Under the pieces are notes generated by a model, which made no database searches, was not told the origin of the DNA, and saw nothing but the letters and a program-made list of their open reading frames with translations. A DNA stretch of 64,000 nucleotides, from NCBI RefSeq assembly GCF_023715785.1, contig NZ_JAMBOX010000017.1, positions 51,867 through 115,866 on the forward strand, written 5' to 3'. The translations under genes and the position numbers were made by a program. Below, piece after piece: positions 1-7,931 of the stretch (position 1 is the stretch's first letter; every line of letters starts with the position of its first letter). The DNA comes from Neobacillus niacini. GTDB lineage: Bacteria; Bacillota; Bacilli; Bacillales; Cytobacillaceae.

Positions 1-110
1 ACATCAACGTTTCCGGCGAATTTTTTTATTTCGTTCGCAGCAAATATTAACAAAAGCAATGGAAAGATAAACTTTAACGCTTTTAAGACCTTATCCTTTT
101 TTATAACCAA
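1..110 (-). CDS. N-terminal fragment of a membrane protein, possibly MprF
   Basis: Only the first ~36 codons are in the window; the gene runs off the left edge. The reverse strand reads VIKKDKVLKALKF then IFPLLLLIFAANEIKKFAG, a short basic N-terminus followed by one membrane segment. An AGGTGG site at 119-124 sits 8 bases before the TTG chosen at 110 (another TTG at 113 is possible). The basic start, first helix and following EIKKFAG-type stretch resemble the N-terminus of bifunctional lysylphosphatidylglycerol flippase/synthetase MprF of Bacillaceae, which protects against cationic peptides. With so few residues this name is a guess; membrane protein is the safe part of the call. Confidence 0.4.
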   Translation of the reverse strand, partial: MVIKKDKVLKALKFIFPLLLLIFAANEIKKFAGNVD

Positions 111-405
111 CAAAACGACCACCTATTTTTTTGATTCCTGACTTTACTATAAACGTTTCTACAGGAAATTTAAAGAACTTACCGAATGCCGCCCCTCCAG
201 GGCGAAGACAGAGCGACACTTATGCTTCCCTATCAGCCAAAGCAAATATCTTCATAAAAGCAGTCCATCCATTATTGTTGACAGTTTGCGACAGCTTCAA
301 CCCCCGCCTATTTTCCTATTACAATCAATATTTTAAAAAGTAGACAAGTTTTCTTACCTAATAGGCATATGTATAAATAGGACAAATAGATATGGAGGGT
401 TTGAA
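111..405. other. Intergenic region with hairpin plus CGAAGACAGAG motif
   Basis: No convincing gene. An open frame at 131-343 has no ribosome site and no protein-like composition. At about 188-214 a CGCCC/GGGCG hairpin is followed directly by GGCGAAGACAGAGCG; a very similar arrangement occurs at 28374-28415, so this may be a small dispersed element or part of an RNA. The last ~60 bases are AT-rich and should hold the promoter of the following cupredoxin gene. Confidence 0.3.
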
Positions 406-858
406 ATGAAATTTTTAGTCTTAAAAAAGGAAACGCTATTATTCTTTGTAGCAATCGGTGTCTTGCTGGCATCTGTATCGGCATGGTTCATGTTAAAAGC
501 AGGGGACGCCGCGGTTTTTAATCAACAGGACGAAGGAAAAGTTCGCGAGATTCATATGGTGACAGTCGAATATAAGTCAAAGCTGAAAAATGGGAAAGAA
601 ATTGAAGCATACCGCTGGGATCCCGGTACCATTTCGATTAAAAAAGGCGAAAAGGTAAAATTGTACATTACCGGAATCAATGGCGAGGAGCATCCTTTTT
701 ATGTTGAAGGCACCGATATCAAAGGGAAAGTAAAAAAGGGCGAACAAACTGTGGTTGACCTCCATATAAATAAAGAGGGCATCTATCATTTAATATGTGA
801 AGCACATTCAACCCGTAATCACAATGGGCCGATGATTGCCGATATTGTTGTCGACTAG
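406..858 (+). CDS. Membrane-anchored single-domain cupredoxin
   Basis: A 150-residue protein with one N-terminal membrane anchor (about residues 9-31, no lipobox cysteine) and an outward-facing cupredoxin domain. The likely copper ligands are visible: His in EEHPFYVEG, then Cys, His and Met in ICEAHSTRNHNGPM near the C-terminus. One Cys instead of the CxxxC pair of cytochrome oxidase subunit II suggests a type-1 (blue) copper site rather than CuA. The probable job is extracytoplasmic electron transfer or copper binding; the partner is not evident. GGAGG lies 7 bases before the ATG. The gene is monocistronic, with a terminator immediately after it. Confidence 0.75.
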   Translation: MKFLVLKKETLLFFVAIGVLLASVSAWFMLKAGDAAVFNQQDEGKVREIHMVTVEYKSKLKNGKEIEAYRWDPGTISIKKGEKVKLYITGINGEEHPFYVEGTDIKGKVKKGEQTVVDLHINKEGIYHLICEAHSTRNHNGPMIADIVVD

Positions 859-861
859 CAG

Positions 862-889
862 ACAGGAGGATGTTTCTCCTGTTTTTTTT
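862..889 (+). terminator. Rho-independent terminator of the cupredoxin gene
   Basis: Stem ACAGGAG/CTCCTGT with a 7-base loop, followed by nine T residues. Confidence 0.85.
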
Positions 890-1044
890 TGCTGTTTCAC
901 AGGTTTCCACTATTAAAACGTTGATATCATAACATTCCCTTTATATAACAGATGAAACACACCTAACAATTTTTATAGTACAGTTTCTTTCTCCTATTAG
1001 CACTGTTCATAAATTGTTCACGAAAAACCCCCTCAAACACCGTT

Positions 1045-1076
1045 TTGTTCACATTTTCACAAATTGTTAACAATTT
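1045..1076. promoter_or_regulatory. Candidate Rex-type operator and palindrome upstream of pflB
   Basis: Positions 1045-1062 read TTGTTCACATTTTCACAA, against the Rex consensus TTGTGAA-N4-TTCACAA: the right half is perfect and the left half matches 5 of 7. It abuts a perfect 16-base palindrome AAATTGTTAACAATTT at 1061-1076. A TATACT at 1103-1108 is a candidate -10 box. Rex represses fermentation genes when NADH/NAD+ is low, which suits pyruvate formate-lyase. Binding is inferred from the motif only; the sequence is also half-compatible with an Fnr box. Confidence 0.5.
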
Positions 1077-1170
1077 CCCCCTGTACTCACCACAAAAACT
1101 GTTATACTCAAGGTGTGAGAGATACTTCAACTCTGTTATATTTCGTTTATTAAAATAAGAGGTGAATAAA

Positions 1171-3396
1171 ATGGAACAATGGAAAGGTTTTACAAAAGGA
1201 GTTTGGCAAAAAGAAGTTAATGTCCGCGACTTTATCTTAAAAAACTTCATTCCGTTTGAAGGCGATGACAGCTTTTTAGCTGGTGCAACAGATGCTACCA
1301 ATAAGCTTTGGGACCAAGTGATGGATCTTACAAAACAGGAACGTGAAAAAGGCGGCGTCCTTGATATGGACACCGAAACGGTTTCTACGATTACTTCTCA
1401 TGGACCTGGCTATTTAGACGAAGACCTTGAAAAAGTGGTCGGCGTACAAACTGACAAGCCTTTTAATCGTTCCCTTCAGCCATTTGGCGGAATTCGCATG
1501 GCTAAGGCAGCTTGTGAAGCCTATGGTTATGAACTAAATCCTGAAATTGAAAGAATTTTTACTGAGTTCCGAAAAACGCATAACCAAGGTGTATTTGATG
1601 CTTATACAAGCGAAATGTTGCTTGCACGTAAAGCAGGCATTATCACTGGTCTTCCTGACGCATACGGACGCGGCCGGATTATTGGCGACTACCGCCGGGT
1701 TGCTTTGTATGGTGTTGATTTCTTAATAAAAGAGAAACAAAAAGATTTCAATAACACTAGCAAGGTAATGACAGAAGACAATATCCGCTTACGTGAAGAG
1801 CTTTCTGAGCAATATCGCGCATTAAAAGAGCTAAAAGAACTTGCAGAAAGTTATGGATACGATATTTCAGGTCCAGCTAAAAATGCTGCTGAAGCATTCC
1901 AATGGCTGTATTTTGGATACCTCGCTGCCATTAAGGAGCAAAACGGTGCCGCGATGAGCCTTGGCCGTGTTTCTACTTTCCTTGATATTTATATTGAAAG
2001 AGATTTGCAAAATGGGACATTAACAGAACAAGACGCTCAAGAATTGGTTGACCATTTCGTCATGAAGCTTCGTCTTGTCAAGTTTGCCCGTACACCAGAT
2101 TATAACGAATTGTTCAGCGGCGACCCTACATGGGTAACGGAATCAATCGGCGGTATGGCCATCGATGGACGCCCGCTTGTGACGAAAAACTCGTTCCGTT
2201 TCCTTCATACTCTTGATAACCTGGGACCTGCTCCAGAGCCAAACTTAACTGTATTATGGTCTACGCAGTTACCTGAAAACTTTAAAAAGTATTGTGCTAA
2301 AATGTCAATCAAAACAAGCTCCATTCAATATGAAAACGATGATATCATGCGCCTTGAGTATGGCGATGACTACGGCATTGCCTGCTGTGTATCTGCAATG
2401 GAAATTGGCAAACAAATGCAATTCTTTGGTGCCCGTGCCAATCTGGCAAAAGCCCTGCTCTATTCCATCAACGGCGGTGTCGATGAAAAACTGAAGAAAC
2501 AAGTCGGACCTGACTATCGACCAATTACTTCAGATGTGTTAGAGTATGATGAAGTTATCCAAAAATTTGATAAAATGATGGATTGGCTTGCCGGTCTTTA
2601 CATTAATACCTTGAACGTCATTCATTATATGCATGATAAATACAGCTATGAAAGAATTGAAATGGCACTTCATGATACACAAGTTTTGAGAACAATGGCA
2701 ACTGGCATCGCCGGATTGAGTGTTGTAGCCGACTCACTGAGCGCCATTAAGTATGGACAGGTAAAAGTGATCCGTGATGAAAACGGCCTTGCGGTTGATT
2801 TTGAAACAACTGGGGACTTCCCTAAATACGGAAATAACGACGATCGTGTTGACAGCATTGCCGTTGAAGTTGTAAAAAGCTTTATGACAAAATTGCGCAA
2901 GCATCAAACCTATCGCAACTCTGTTCATACGCTATCTATCTTGACAATTACTTCGAACGTTGTTTACGGCAAGAAAACTGGAAATACACCTGACGGCCGC
3001 CGTGCCGGGGAACCATTTGCACCAGGCGCTAACCCAATGCATGGCCGTGATACAAAAGGAACATTGGCTTCCCTTTCTTCTGTTGCCAAGCTGCCATATA
3101 GCTATGCAATGGATGGAATTTCCAACACCTTCTCCATTGTTCCTAAGGCTTTAGGAAAAGAAGAAGATAACCAAGTTCGCAATTTGGTTTCCATCTTGGA
3201 TGGTTACGCAATCAAAACAGGTCATCACCTGAATGTAAACGTCTTTAACCGTGAAACATTGATGGATGCGATGGAACATCCTGAACTTTATCCGCAATTA
3301 ACCATCCGTGTATCGGGTTATGCGGTTAACTTCATCAAACTGACAAGAGAACAGCAACTTGATGTCATCAACCGTACGTTCCACGAGTCACTATAA
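1171..3396 (+). CDS. pflB: Pyruvate formate-lyase (formate C-acetyltransferase)
   Basis: A 741-residue glycyl-radical enzyme converting pyruvate and CoA to acetyl-CoA and formate in anaerobic mixed-acid fermentation. The catalytic cysteine pair lies in IACCVSAM (Cys405-Cys406) and the radical glycine in RVSGYAVNF (Gly716); the length is typical. I start at ATG 1171 because AAGAGGTG sits 6 bases upstream; an in-frame GTG at 1162 lies inside that ribosome site. The activase gene pflA follows 115 bases downstream, separated by a palindromic repeat. The upstream region holds a Rex-like site, so oxygen/redox control is likely. Confidence 0.97.
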   Translation: MEQWKGFTKGVWQKEVNVRDFILKNFIPFEGDDSFLAGATDATNKLWDQVMDLTKQEREKGGVLDMDTETVSTITSHGPGYLDEDLEKVVGVQTDKPFNRSLQPFGGIRMAKAACEAYGYELNPEIERIFTEFRKTHNQGVFDAYTSEMLLARKAGIITGLPDAYGRGRIIGDYRRVALYGVDFLIKEKQKDFNNTSKVMTEDNIRLREELSEQYRALKELKELAESYGYDISGPAKNAAEAFQWLYFGYLAAIKEQNGAAMSLGRVSTFLDIYIERDLQNGTLTEQDAQELVDHFVMKLRLVKFARTPDYNELFSGDPTWVTESIGGMAIDGRPLVTKNSFRFLHTLDNLGPAPEPNLTVLWSTQLPENFKKYCAKMSIKTSSIQYENDDIMRLEYGDDYGIACCVSAMEIGKQMQFFGARANLAKALLYSINGGVDEKLKKQVGPDYRPITSDVLEYDEVIQKFDKMMDWLAGLYINTLNVIHYMHDKYSYERIEMALHDTQVLRTMATGIAGLSVVADSLSAIKYGQVKVIRDENGLAVDFETTGDFPKYGNNDDRVDSIAVEVVKSFMTKLRKHQTYRNSVHTLSILTITSNVVYGKKTGNTPDGRRAGEPFAPGANPMHGRDTKGTLASLSSVAKLPYSYAMDGISNTFSIVPKALGKEEDNQVRNLVSILDGYAIKTGHHLNVNVFNRETLMDAMEHPELYPQLTIRVSGYAVNFIKLTREQQLDVINRTFHESL

Positions 3397-3405
3397 TAAA
3401 TAGCT

Positions 3406-3491
3406 AAGGGGTCTGACCCCGCTAAATAATATCTGGCGTAAAGAAGTCTTATCTGCCGGACCTTATATCTAGCGCGCGTCAGACCCTTTTT
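3406..3491. repeat. REP-like palindromic element between pflB and pflA
   Basis: The pflB-pflA gap starts with GGGGTCTGACCCC (3408-3420, itself a palindrome with 6-base arms) and ends with GTCAGACCCTTTTT (3478-3491); the outer halves GGGTCTGAC and GTCAGACCC are perfect inverted repeats around ~60 bases. GGGGTCTGACCCC-type motifs are common cores of bacterial REP/MITE-like elements. The transcript would fold into a hairpin here, which could stabilise pflB mRNA or lower pflA expression. No transposase is encoded. Confidence 0.6.
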
Positions 3492-3511
3492 AAAAAAGGA
3501 GAAGAATCATC

Positions 3512-4261
3512 ATGATTGGAAATATTCATTCAATTGAAACATTGGGAACCGTCGATGGTCCTGGAATCCGCTATGTCGTCTTTACGCAAGGCTGCCTGCT
3601 GCGCTGCCAGTTTTGCCATAACGCTGACACTTGGGAGATCGGTACCGGGAAACAAATGTCTGTTTCCGAAATCATCGATGATTTGGAATCCTATTTGCCT
3701 TTCATTCAAGCATCAGGAGGAGGCATTACTGTCAGCGGCGGCGAGCCATTGCTTCAAGTCCCGTTTCTTACCGAATTGTTTAAGGAATGCAAAAAGAAAG
3801 GGATTCATACAACCATTGATTCATCCGGCGGTTGTTTTTCCCATTCAAAGCTGTTTATTGAGCAGCTTGAAGAACTGCTCCAGTATACTGACTTAATTTT
3901 GCTTGACTTAAAACATATCAATCGGAAAAAACATATCCAGCTTACTGGGATGGCGAATGATCATATTCTTGAATTTGCCAAGTTTTTATCTGATCGAAAA
4001 GTACCTGTATGGGTCCGCCATGTTCTTGTTCCAACTGTAACCGATGATCAGGAGGACCTTGAAAAGCTTGGAGAATTTATCGGCACACTTGAAAACGTCC
4101 AAAAGATTGACATTCTTCCCTACCATAAACTTGGAGTCTACAAATGGGAAGCACTTGGTCACGAATATCAATTACATCATGTGGAACCGCCAAGCCAAGA
4201 AAAGGTGGACTTTGCCTCTCAAATGTTAACAGCACATTGGAACCAGCCTGCAACACACTAA
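3512..4261 (+). CDS. pflA: Pyruvate formate-lyase activating enzyme (radical SAM)
   Basis: A 249-residue cytoplasmic radical SAM activase that installs the glycyl radical on PflB. The 4Fe-4S ligands are the CxxxCxxC in CLLRCQFCHNADTW (about residues 29-36), followed by the SAM-binding SGGEPLLQ. Length and motif order match the family. GGAG lies ~9 bases before the ATG. Together with pflB it forms the anaerobic pyruvate-cleaving unit. Its stop codon is embedded in the downstream terminator stem. Confidence 0.96.
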   Translation: MIGNIHSIETLGTVDGPGIRYVVFTQGCLLRCQFCHNADTWEIGTGKQMSVSEIIDDLESYLPFIQASGGGITVSGGEPLLQVPFLTELFKECKKKGIHTTIDSSGGCFSHSKLFIEQLEELLQYTDLILLDLKHINRKKHIQLTGMANDHILEFAKFLSDRKVPVWVRHVLVPTVTDDQEDLEKLGEFIGTLENVQKIDILPYHKLGVYKWEALGHEYQLHHVEPPSQEKVDFASQMLTAHWNQPATH

Positions 4262-4283
4262 TTCCCTTCGGAATTAGTGTGTT
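4252..4283 (+). terminator. Perfect 14-bp hairpin ending the pfl unit
   Basis: AACACACTAATTCC, loop cttc, then GGAATTAGTGTGTT. The stem includes the pflA stop codon. The T tract is short, so termination may be partial. Confidence 0.7.
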
Positions 4284-4386
4284 TACACTTTTGTGAACAA
4301 GGCCGAATCTTTATACCGTCTTTTTAATTTTATAGTATGGTAAGATGGTAAACTACAAGTTCCATTTTGTGAGAAGGTGCATCTTT

Positions 4387-4452
4387 ATGTACGAACTGTT
4401 AAGCTCGATAAGCAGAACCTTGAACAGCCCGATTGTGATTTTTTATGAATGA
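4387..4452 (+). CDS. Leader-size ORF, 21 residues, unknown
   Basis: ATG with AGAAGGTG 7 bases upstream; reads MYELLSSISRTLNSPIVIFYE. The following 55-codon frame starts inside its last codons (ATGAATGA overlap), an arrangement typical of translational coupling. The start resembles the N-terminus of some Bacillus DsbD/CcdA-type or TauE-type membrane proteins, so it could also be the first piece of a frameshifted gene. No function is assigned. Confidence 0.3.
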   Translation: MYELLSSISRTLNSPIVIFYE

Positions 4453-4612
4453 GACACAGAGCTCTCCCCTCCTTGCTTCCTTTTTGCTTGGTGTGATTTT
4501 ATTGGGCATAAGCGGAAAAATCCGCTTTTTCTTGTCTAATCCCCAGACATTGGCATTATATTTAAAATTGATTATTTGCCTTTTCTTTTATATACTCATA
4601 TCATCGGCTTAG
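4445..4612 (+). CDS. Small membrane protein ORF, 55 residues, unknown
   Basis: Begins MNETQSSPLLASFLLG and contains two hydrophobic stretches (about residues 8-22 and 39-54), so it would be a small two-helix membrane protein if expressed. It has no ribosome site of its own; its start overlaps the end of the previous 21-codon ORF. It may be real, coupled to that ORF, or the second part of a decayed membrane-protein gene whose first part is in another frame. Confidence 0.3.
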   Translation: MNETQSSPLLASFLLGVILLGISGKIRFFLSNPQTLALYLKLIICLFFYILISSA

Positions 4613-4629
4613 GTGCGAGGTGAAATTTT

Positions 4630-4932
4630 TTGTTTCAACTGCTTATCGATCATTCGGATTATAATACTATAACAGCCCTATATATAAGTATTTACTTTGG
4701 CATGATTTTGAAATTTATCTGGGCTTACCGAGTTGAATATTCATTTTCCGAAACGTTGTCAAATTCTGCGGACACCAAAATTATTCACCCACTGATTTTC
4801 TATAAAAGGAACTACCATCTAAATGTCAGCATGATTCTGATTAGAATCGTTAAATATATTCGCAGAAAAGAATATTCCAAAGAGGATGACGAAGAACCTA
4901 TTTCCTTCCTATGTACCCAATTATCACAATAA
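4630..4932 (+). CDS. Hypothetical protein with one membrane segment
   Basis: A 100-residue protein starting at TTG with GAGGTG ~8 bases upstream. Residues ~13-32 (ITALYISIYFGMILKFIWAY) look like a membrane helix; the C-terminal half is charged (RRKEYSKEDDEE). It lies 22 bases before yidC and in the same direction, so it may be co-transcribed with the two tiny ORFs before it and with the insertase. I do not recognise the family. Confidence 0.4.
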   Translation: MFQLLIDHSDYNTITALYISIYFGMILKFIWAYRVEYSFSETLSNSADTKIIHPLIFYKRNYHLNVSMILIRIVKYIRRKEYSKEDDEEPISFLCTQLSQ

Positions 4933-4954
4933 CACGGATTAATTAGGAGGAAAT

Positions 4955-5746
4955 ATGAAAACCAAAAAATCTTCAATTCTAGTAATGGCTCTTTTAGCTT
5001 TCACCACGATCTTGTTATCGGCATGTTCGTCACAGGCAACAAACGGCACTAGCGGAAATAATGATGGCTTTTTTCACACCTATTTCGTACAACCGTTTAC
5101 TGTCAGTATCGAATATATTGCCGAATTTTTCCATGGTAACTATGGTTTGGCTATCATCCTGGTAACCTTGATCATCCGGCTTGTCTTGATGCCTTTAATG
5201 TTAAGGCAATATAAAAATCAAATGATTATGAAGGAAAAGATGGATGCCTTAAAGCCGGAAATGGACACCATTCAGCAGAAGCTGAAAGCTGAAAAAGATC
5301 CTAAGAAGAAGCAAGAGCTTCAAGCAGAAATGATGGGACTTTATCAAAAGCACGGTGTTAACCCATTAAATATCGGCTGTCTGCCAATTCTAATTCAAAT
5401 GCCGATTTTGACCGGATTTTACTATGCGATTCGGGGTTCAGAAGAAATAGCTACCCATAAATTTTTATGGTTCAGTCTTGGACACCCTGATATTATCATT
5501 ACGATCATTGCCGGGCTGATTTACTATTTTCAATTTAAAGTATCGCAATCGACGATGCCTGCTCAGCAGCGTGAACAGATGAAAATAATGGGGTTAATGT
5601 CGCCGCTGATGATTGTCATGTTTTCGTTTAGCGCTCCAGCTGCCCTGCCACTCTACTGGGTAGTCGGAGGAACATTTTTAACGATTCAAACTTTAATCAG
5701 CCAAAAACTTTATCGGAAAACTCCGGTTGAAGCAAAAGCCAAATAG
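4955..5746 (+). CDS. yidC: YidC/Oxa1-family membrane protein insertase, lipoprotein form
   Basis: A 263-residue insertase that helps place proteins in the cytoplasmic membrane with or without Sec. It has a lipoprotein signal (lipobox LLSAC), then the five-helix YidC core. The arginine of the hydrophilic groove is in LIIRLVLMPLMLRQYKNQ, followed by the charged cytoplasmic hairpin (KPEMDTIQQKLKAEKDPKKK). Bacilli usually have two paralogues (SpoIIIJ and YqjG/YidC2); which one this is cannot be decided here. AGGAGG lies 4 bases before the ATG. A good terminator follows. Confidence 0.93.
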   Translation: MKTKKSSILVMALLAFTTILLSACSSQATNGTSGNNDGFFHTYFVQPFTVSIEYIAEFFHGNYGLAIILVTLIIRLVLMPLMLRQYKNQMIMKEKMDALKPEMDTIQQKLKAEKDPKKKQELQAEMMGLYQKHGVNPLNIGCLPILIQMPILTGFYYAIRGSEEIATHKFLWFSLGHPDIIITIIAGLIYYFQFKVSQSTMPAQQREQMKIMGLMSPLMIVMFSFSAPAALPLYWVVGGTFLTIQTLISQKLYRKTPVEAKAK

Positions 5747-5760
5747 ACTCTTATAGGAAA

Positions 5761-5786
5761 GAAGCATCGATTGATGCTTCTTTTTT
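5761..5786 (+). terminator. Terminator after yidC
   Basis: GAAGCATC/GATGCTTC stem with loop GATT and a run of six T residues. Confidence 0.9.
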
Positions 5787-5851
5787 GTTATGGATAGTTT
5801 AATTTCATGTTTGGAAACCTAATGGCAACAGCGAAAAAAGGAGTGCAAAAT

Positions 5852-6442
5852 ATGAAAAAACAGCTATGCATAAGCGCAACGATTATCATGACTCTATTTT
5901 TAGCCGCCTGTTCAGGAATTGACACGGATGAACGAACAGCCAATCGAAACCCGGATAAGATAAACCCCGCCAAAGTGAATTACGATATTCCGAATCATGG
6001 AGGTCCCGCCATCTCGACTGCAGATGTCAGTGACCAGGAGCTAGACAAAAATATAAACCGACGGAATATTCGTGGCACTAATGTTCAAGATCGAAATCGA
6101 AATGATACAACTATAAGAATTGCCGAAGAAGCCGCTCGCAAGGTTTCGGACCTGAAAGAGGTGAAGCACGCCAATATCATTGTCATTAATCATAATGCCT
6201 ATGTGGCAGCTAAACTGACACGCTCTGCACGAGGCGGGCTTACAGACCAGCTGGAAGACACGATCTCACGGACTGTGAAACGGGTCGACCGCGATGTCGA
6301 TAATGTGTATACCTCAAACAATCAAGAATTTTACGATCGGATGAACCGCTACGAAAGCGACATCCGCAAGGGCCGTTCCGGTTTCTTTAACGAATTTAGG
6401 GATACCGTCCGCAGAGTTTTCCCGGATGGAAGGCAAGATTAA
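5852..6442 (+). CDS. YhcN/YlaJ-family sporulation lipoprotein
   Basis: A 196-residue lipoprotein: signal peptide MKKQLCISATIIMTLFLAAC with lipobox LAAC, then a polar linker and a C-terminal YhcN/YlaJ domain (VKHANIIVINHNAYVAAKL, followed by RVKRVDRDVDNVYTSNN-like sequence). Members are made in sporulating cells and located at the forespore inner membrane or coat. An open frame continues upstream to 5807, but GGAG 8 bases before ATG 5852 and the signal peptide fix the start here. Terminators on both sides make it a single-gene unit. Confidence 0.85.
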   Translation: MKKQLCISATIIMTLFLAACSGIDTDERTANRNPDKINPAKVNYDIPNHGGPAISTADVSDQELDKNINRRNIRGTNVQDRNRNDTTIRIAEEAARKVSDLKEVKHANIIVINHNAYVAAKLTRSARGGLTDQLEDTISRTVKRVDRDVDNVYTSNNQEFYDRMNRYESDIRKGRSGFFNEFRDTVRRVFPDGRQD

Positions 6443-6472
6443 AAGCCTGGCGTTGCGTCAGGCTTTTATTTT
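6441..6472 (+). terminator. Terminator after the YhcN-type gene
   Basis: AAAAGCCTG/CAGGCTTTT stem beginning in the stop codon, followed by ATTTTG. Confidence 0.8.
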
Positions 6473-6597
6473 GCTTTTATTACTATTCATGACAAAATTG
6501 TGAAGAATTGCCGCTAAAGGGTTCTCAAAACGTAAGAAAACGATTACAATATTAAAAACTGAATATTCAATCCGTTTTCCAAGGAGGGCATTCTTAA

Positions 6598-6744
6598 TTG
6601 AAAATTATGAGTAACGAGCAGCTTGTTGTTTCGTATCGGGATGCATTGAAGTCTGGCAAGGAAAAGGAATGGATTAAGATTTTAAAAGATGAAATAGAAC
6701 GACGTGGTCTGAAGCCTTTTAAGAAAAAGCTAACAACTGAATAA
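6598..6744 (+). CDS. Sda-like sporulation checkpoint peptide
   Basis: A 48-codon gene with AAGGAGG 10 bases before a TTG start; an ATG at 6607 is too far from that site. The sequence MSNEQLVVSYRDALKSGKEK continues into a second amphipathic helix ending ILKDEIERRGL. This matches the two-helix layout of Sda, the inhibitor of the sporulation kinase KinA (LSDELLIESY and ENEIKRRSL in B. subtilis), which is also 46 residues and TTG-started. Identity by eye is about one third over the core, so Sda-family is likely but the kinase target is inferred. It is too short for ordinary ORF calling. Confidence 0.65.
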   Translation: MKIMSNEQLVVSYRDALKSGKEKEWIKILKDEIERRGLKPFKKKLTTE

Positions 6745-6749
6745 TTTAA

Positions 6750-6776
6750 AAAACCGCTGATCTATTCAGCGGTTTT
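6750..6776. terminator. Bidirectional terminator between sda-like gene and selU
   Basis: AAAACCGCTG/CAGCGGTTTT stem; T-rich on both strands, so it can serve both converging genes. Confidence 0.8.
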
Positions 6777-6813
6777 CTAGTTATTTTCTCCACCCAGCGA
6801 GATCTTAGTGAGA

Positions 6814-7875
6814 TTAGGAAAAGGTTGGCTGCAGCCTTAACTCCTCCAGTTTTTTGGTTATCTTATCTGCCGCTTCCCCAGGGTTCTCAGCAAATATATC
6901 AAAAAATTCACCCTCATACTCCTGTCGTGCATGGTCATATCGCGGGTCATAATACTGTTCAAGCAGCAGCAGGATCATTTCTTGATAGTTTTTTTCCGTC
7001 AATGTTTCTAACAGACGGTTTCTGACTTCAAGGTCTTTCACCCGTTTTAACACTTTCTCGATGCCAAGCGCTATTTTTTCAAAAAACCAAGGCTCTTGCT
7101 CGTAGGGTTCGACATATTCGGCAACAAGCTGTTTCACCCTTTGCTCGAGTGGGGAGTGAATATAGATATTTGTGCCTTTAAACTTAACTTCCATTAGTTC
7201 TTCAGGCTGAACAGCTTTGCCGATTCGTTTACTTTCGGCCTCTACAAGAAAATAATCCGCTCCTTGTAGTTCGACGAGCCCTTTAAATAACAAGGAATCA
7301 AACGTTTTTTGATTATGACCATCACCAAGGCCGATTGTTCCGAATATCGACCCGCGGTGACCGGCCATCTCTTCCAAGTCCAAAACAGGGTATCCTTTTT
7401 GTTTCAACATCTTTAATACTTCTGTTTTTCCGACACCTGTCATCCCGTGGATCACGACCGCTTTGTTCGGCAATAACTTTGGAATGTTTTCTAGGATATA
7501 GTGACGGTAGGCTTTATAGCCTCCGATTAAACGCCAAGCATATATGCCGGCAAATTCCAAAAAGGTGACAACCGCTTTGCTTCGCATCCCGCCGCGCCAA
7601 CAATGGATGACTAGTTCCCCCTTTTCATGATAGGCTTTAATTTGGTGCAGCAGCTCTGGAAGTTTCGGGGAAACCAGTTCCATTGCCCGCCATTTTGCGG
7701 CGGCCTGTCCTTCATGTTTATAGATTGTCCCGATTTCAGCGCGTTCCTCATTCGTAAACAGCGGTATATTCACTGCCCCAGGAATGGCCCCGTCCGCAAA
7801 TTCAATCGGCGAGCGGATATCAATAATTGTTTTATTTTCTAATGCGAATAGTTCTTCAATTGGTAAATCCTTCAT
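6814..7875 (-). CDS. mnmH: tRNA 2-selenouridine/geranyl-2-thiouridine synthase
   Basis: A ~353-residue MnmH/SelU (YbbB) enzyme that replaces sulfur with selenium at the wobble 2-thiouridine of tRNAs. An N-terminal rhodanese domain carries the catalytic Cys in VIHCWRGGMRSKAV (about residue 94), followed by a P-loop GMTGVGKTEVL (about 146-156). I prefer the ATG at 7875, 9 bases after GGGAG; an ATG at 7881 is only 3 bases away from it. No selD (selenophosphate synthase) or selenocysteine machinery is in the window; without selenophosphate the enzyme can make geranylated tRNA instead. Confidence 0.9.
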   Translation of the reverse strand: MKDLPIEELFALENKTIIDIRSPIEFADGAIPGAVNIPLFTNEERAEIGTIYKHEGQAAAKWRAMELVSPKLPELLHQIKAYHEKGELVIHCWRGGMRSKAVVTFLEFAGIYAWRLIGGYKAYRHYILENIPKLLPNKAVVIHGMTGVGKTEVLKMLKQKGYPVLDLEEMAGHRGSIFGTIGLGDGHNQKTFDSLLFKGLVELQGADYFLVEAESKRIGKAVQPEELMEVKFKGTNIYIHSPLEQRVKQLVAEYVEPYEQEPWFFEKIALGIEKVLKRVKDLEVRNRLLETLTEKNYQEMILLLLEQYYDPRYDHARQEYEGEFFDIFAENPGEAADKITKKLEELRLQPTFS

Positions 7876-7931
7876 AGACATTAACTCCCAATAAAATCTT
7901 TTGCCGTTCGATTATAGCTATTACTAAAAAC

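Noticed and set aside
131..343. 70-codon open frame starting at TTG near the left edge
   Set aside because: No ribosome site, odd composition, and it spans the hairpin/CGAAGACAGAG motif; more likely non-coding.
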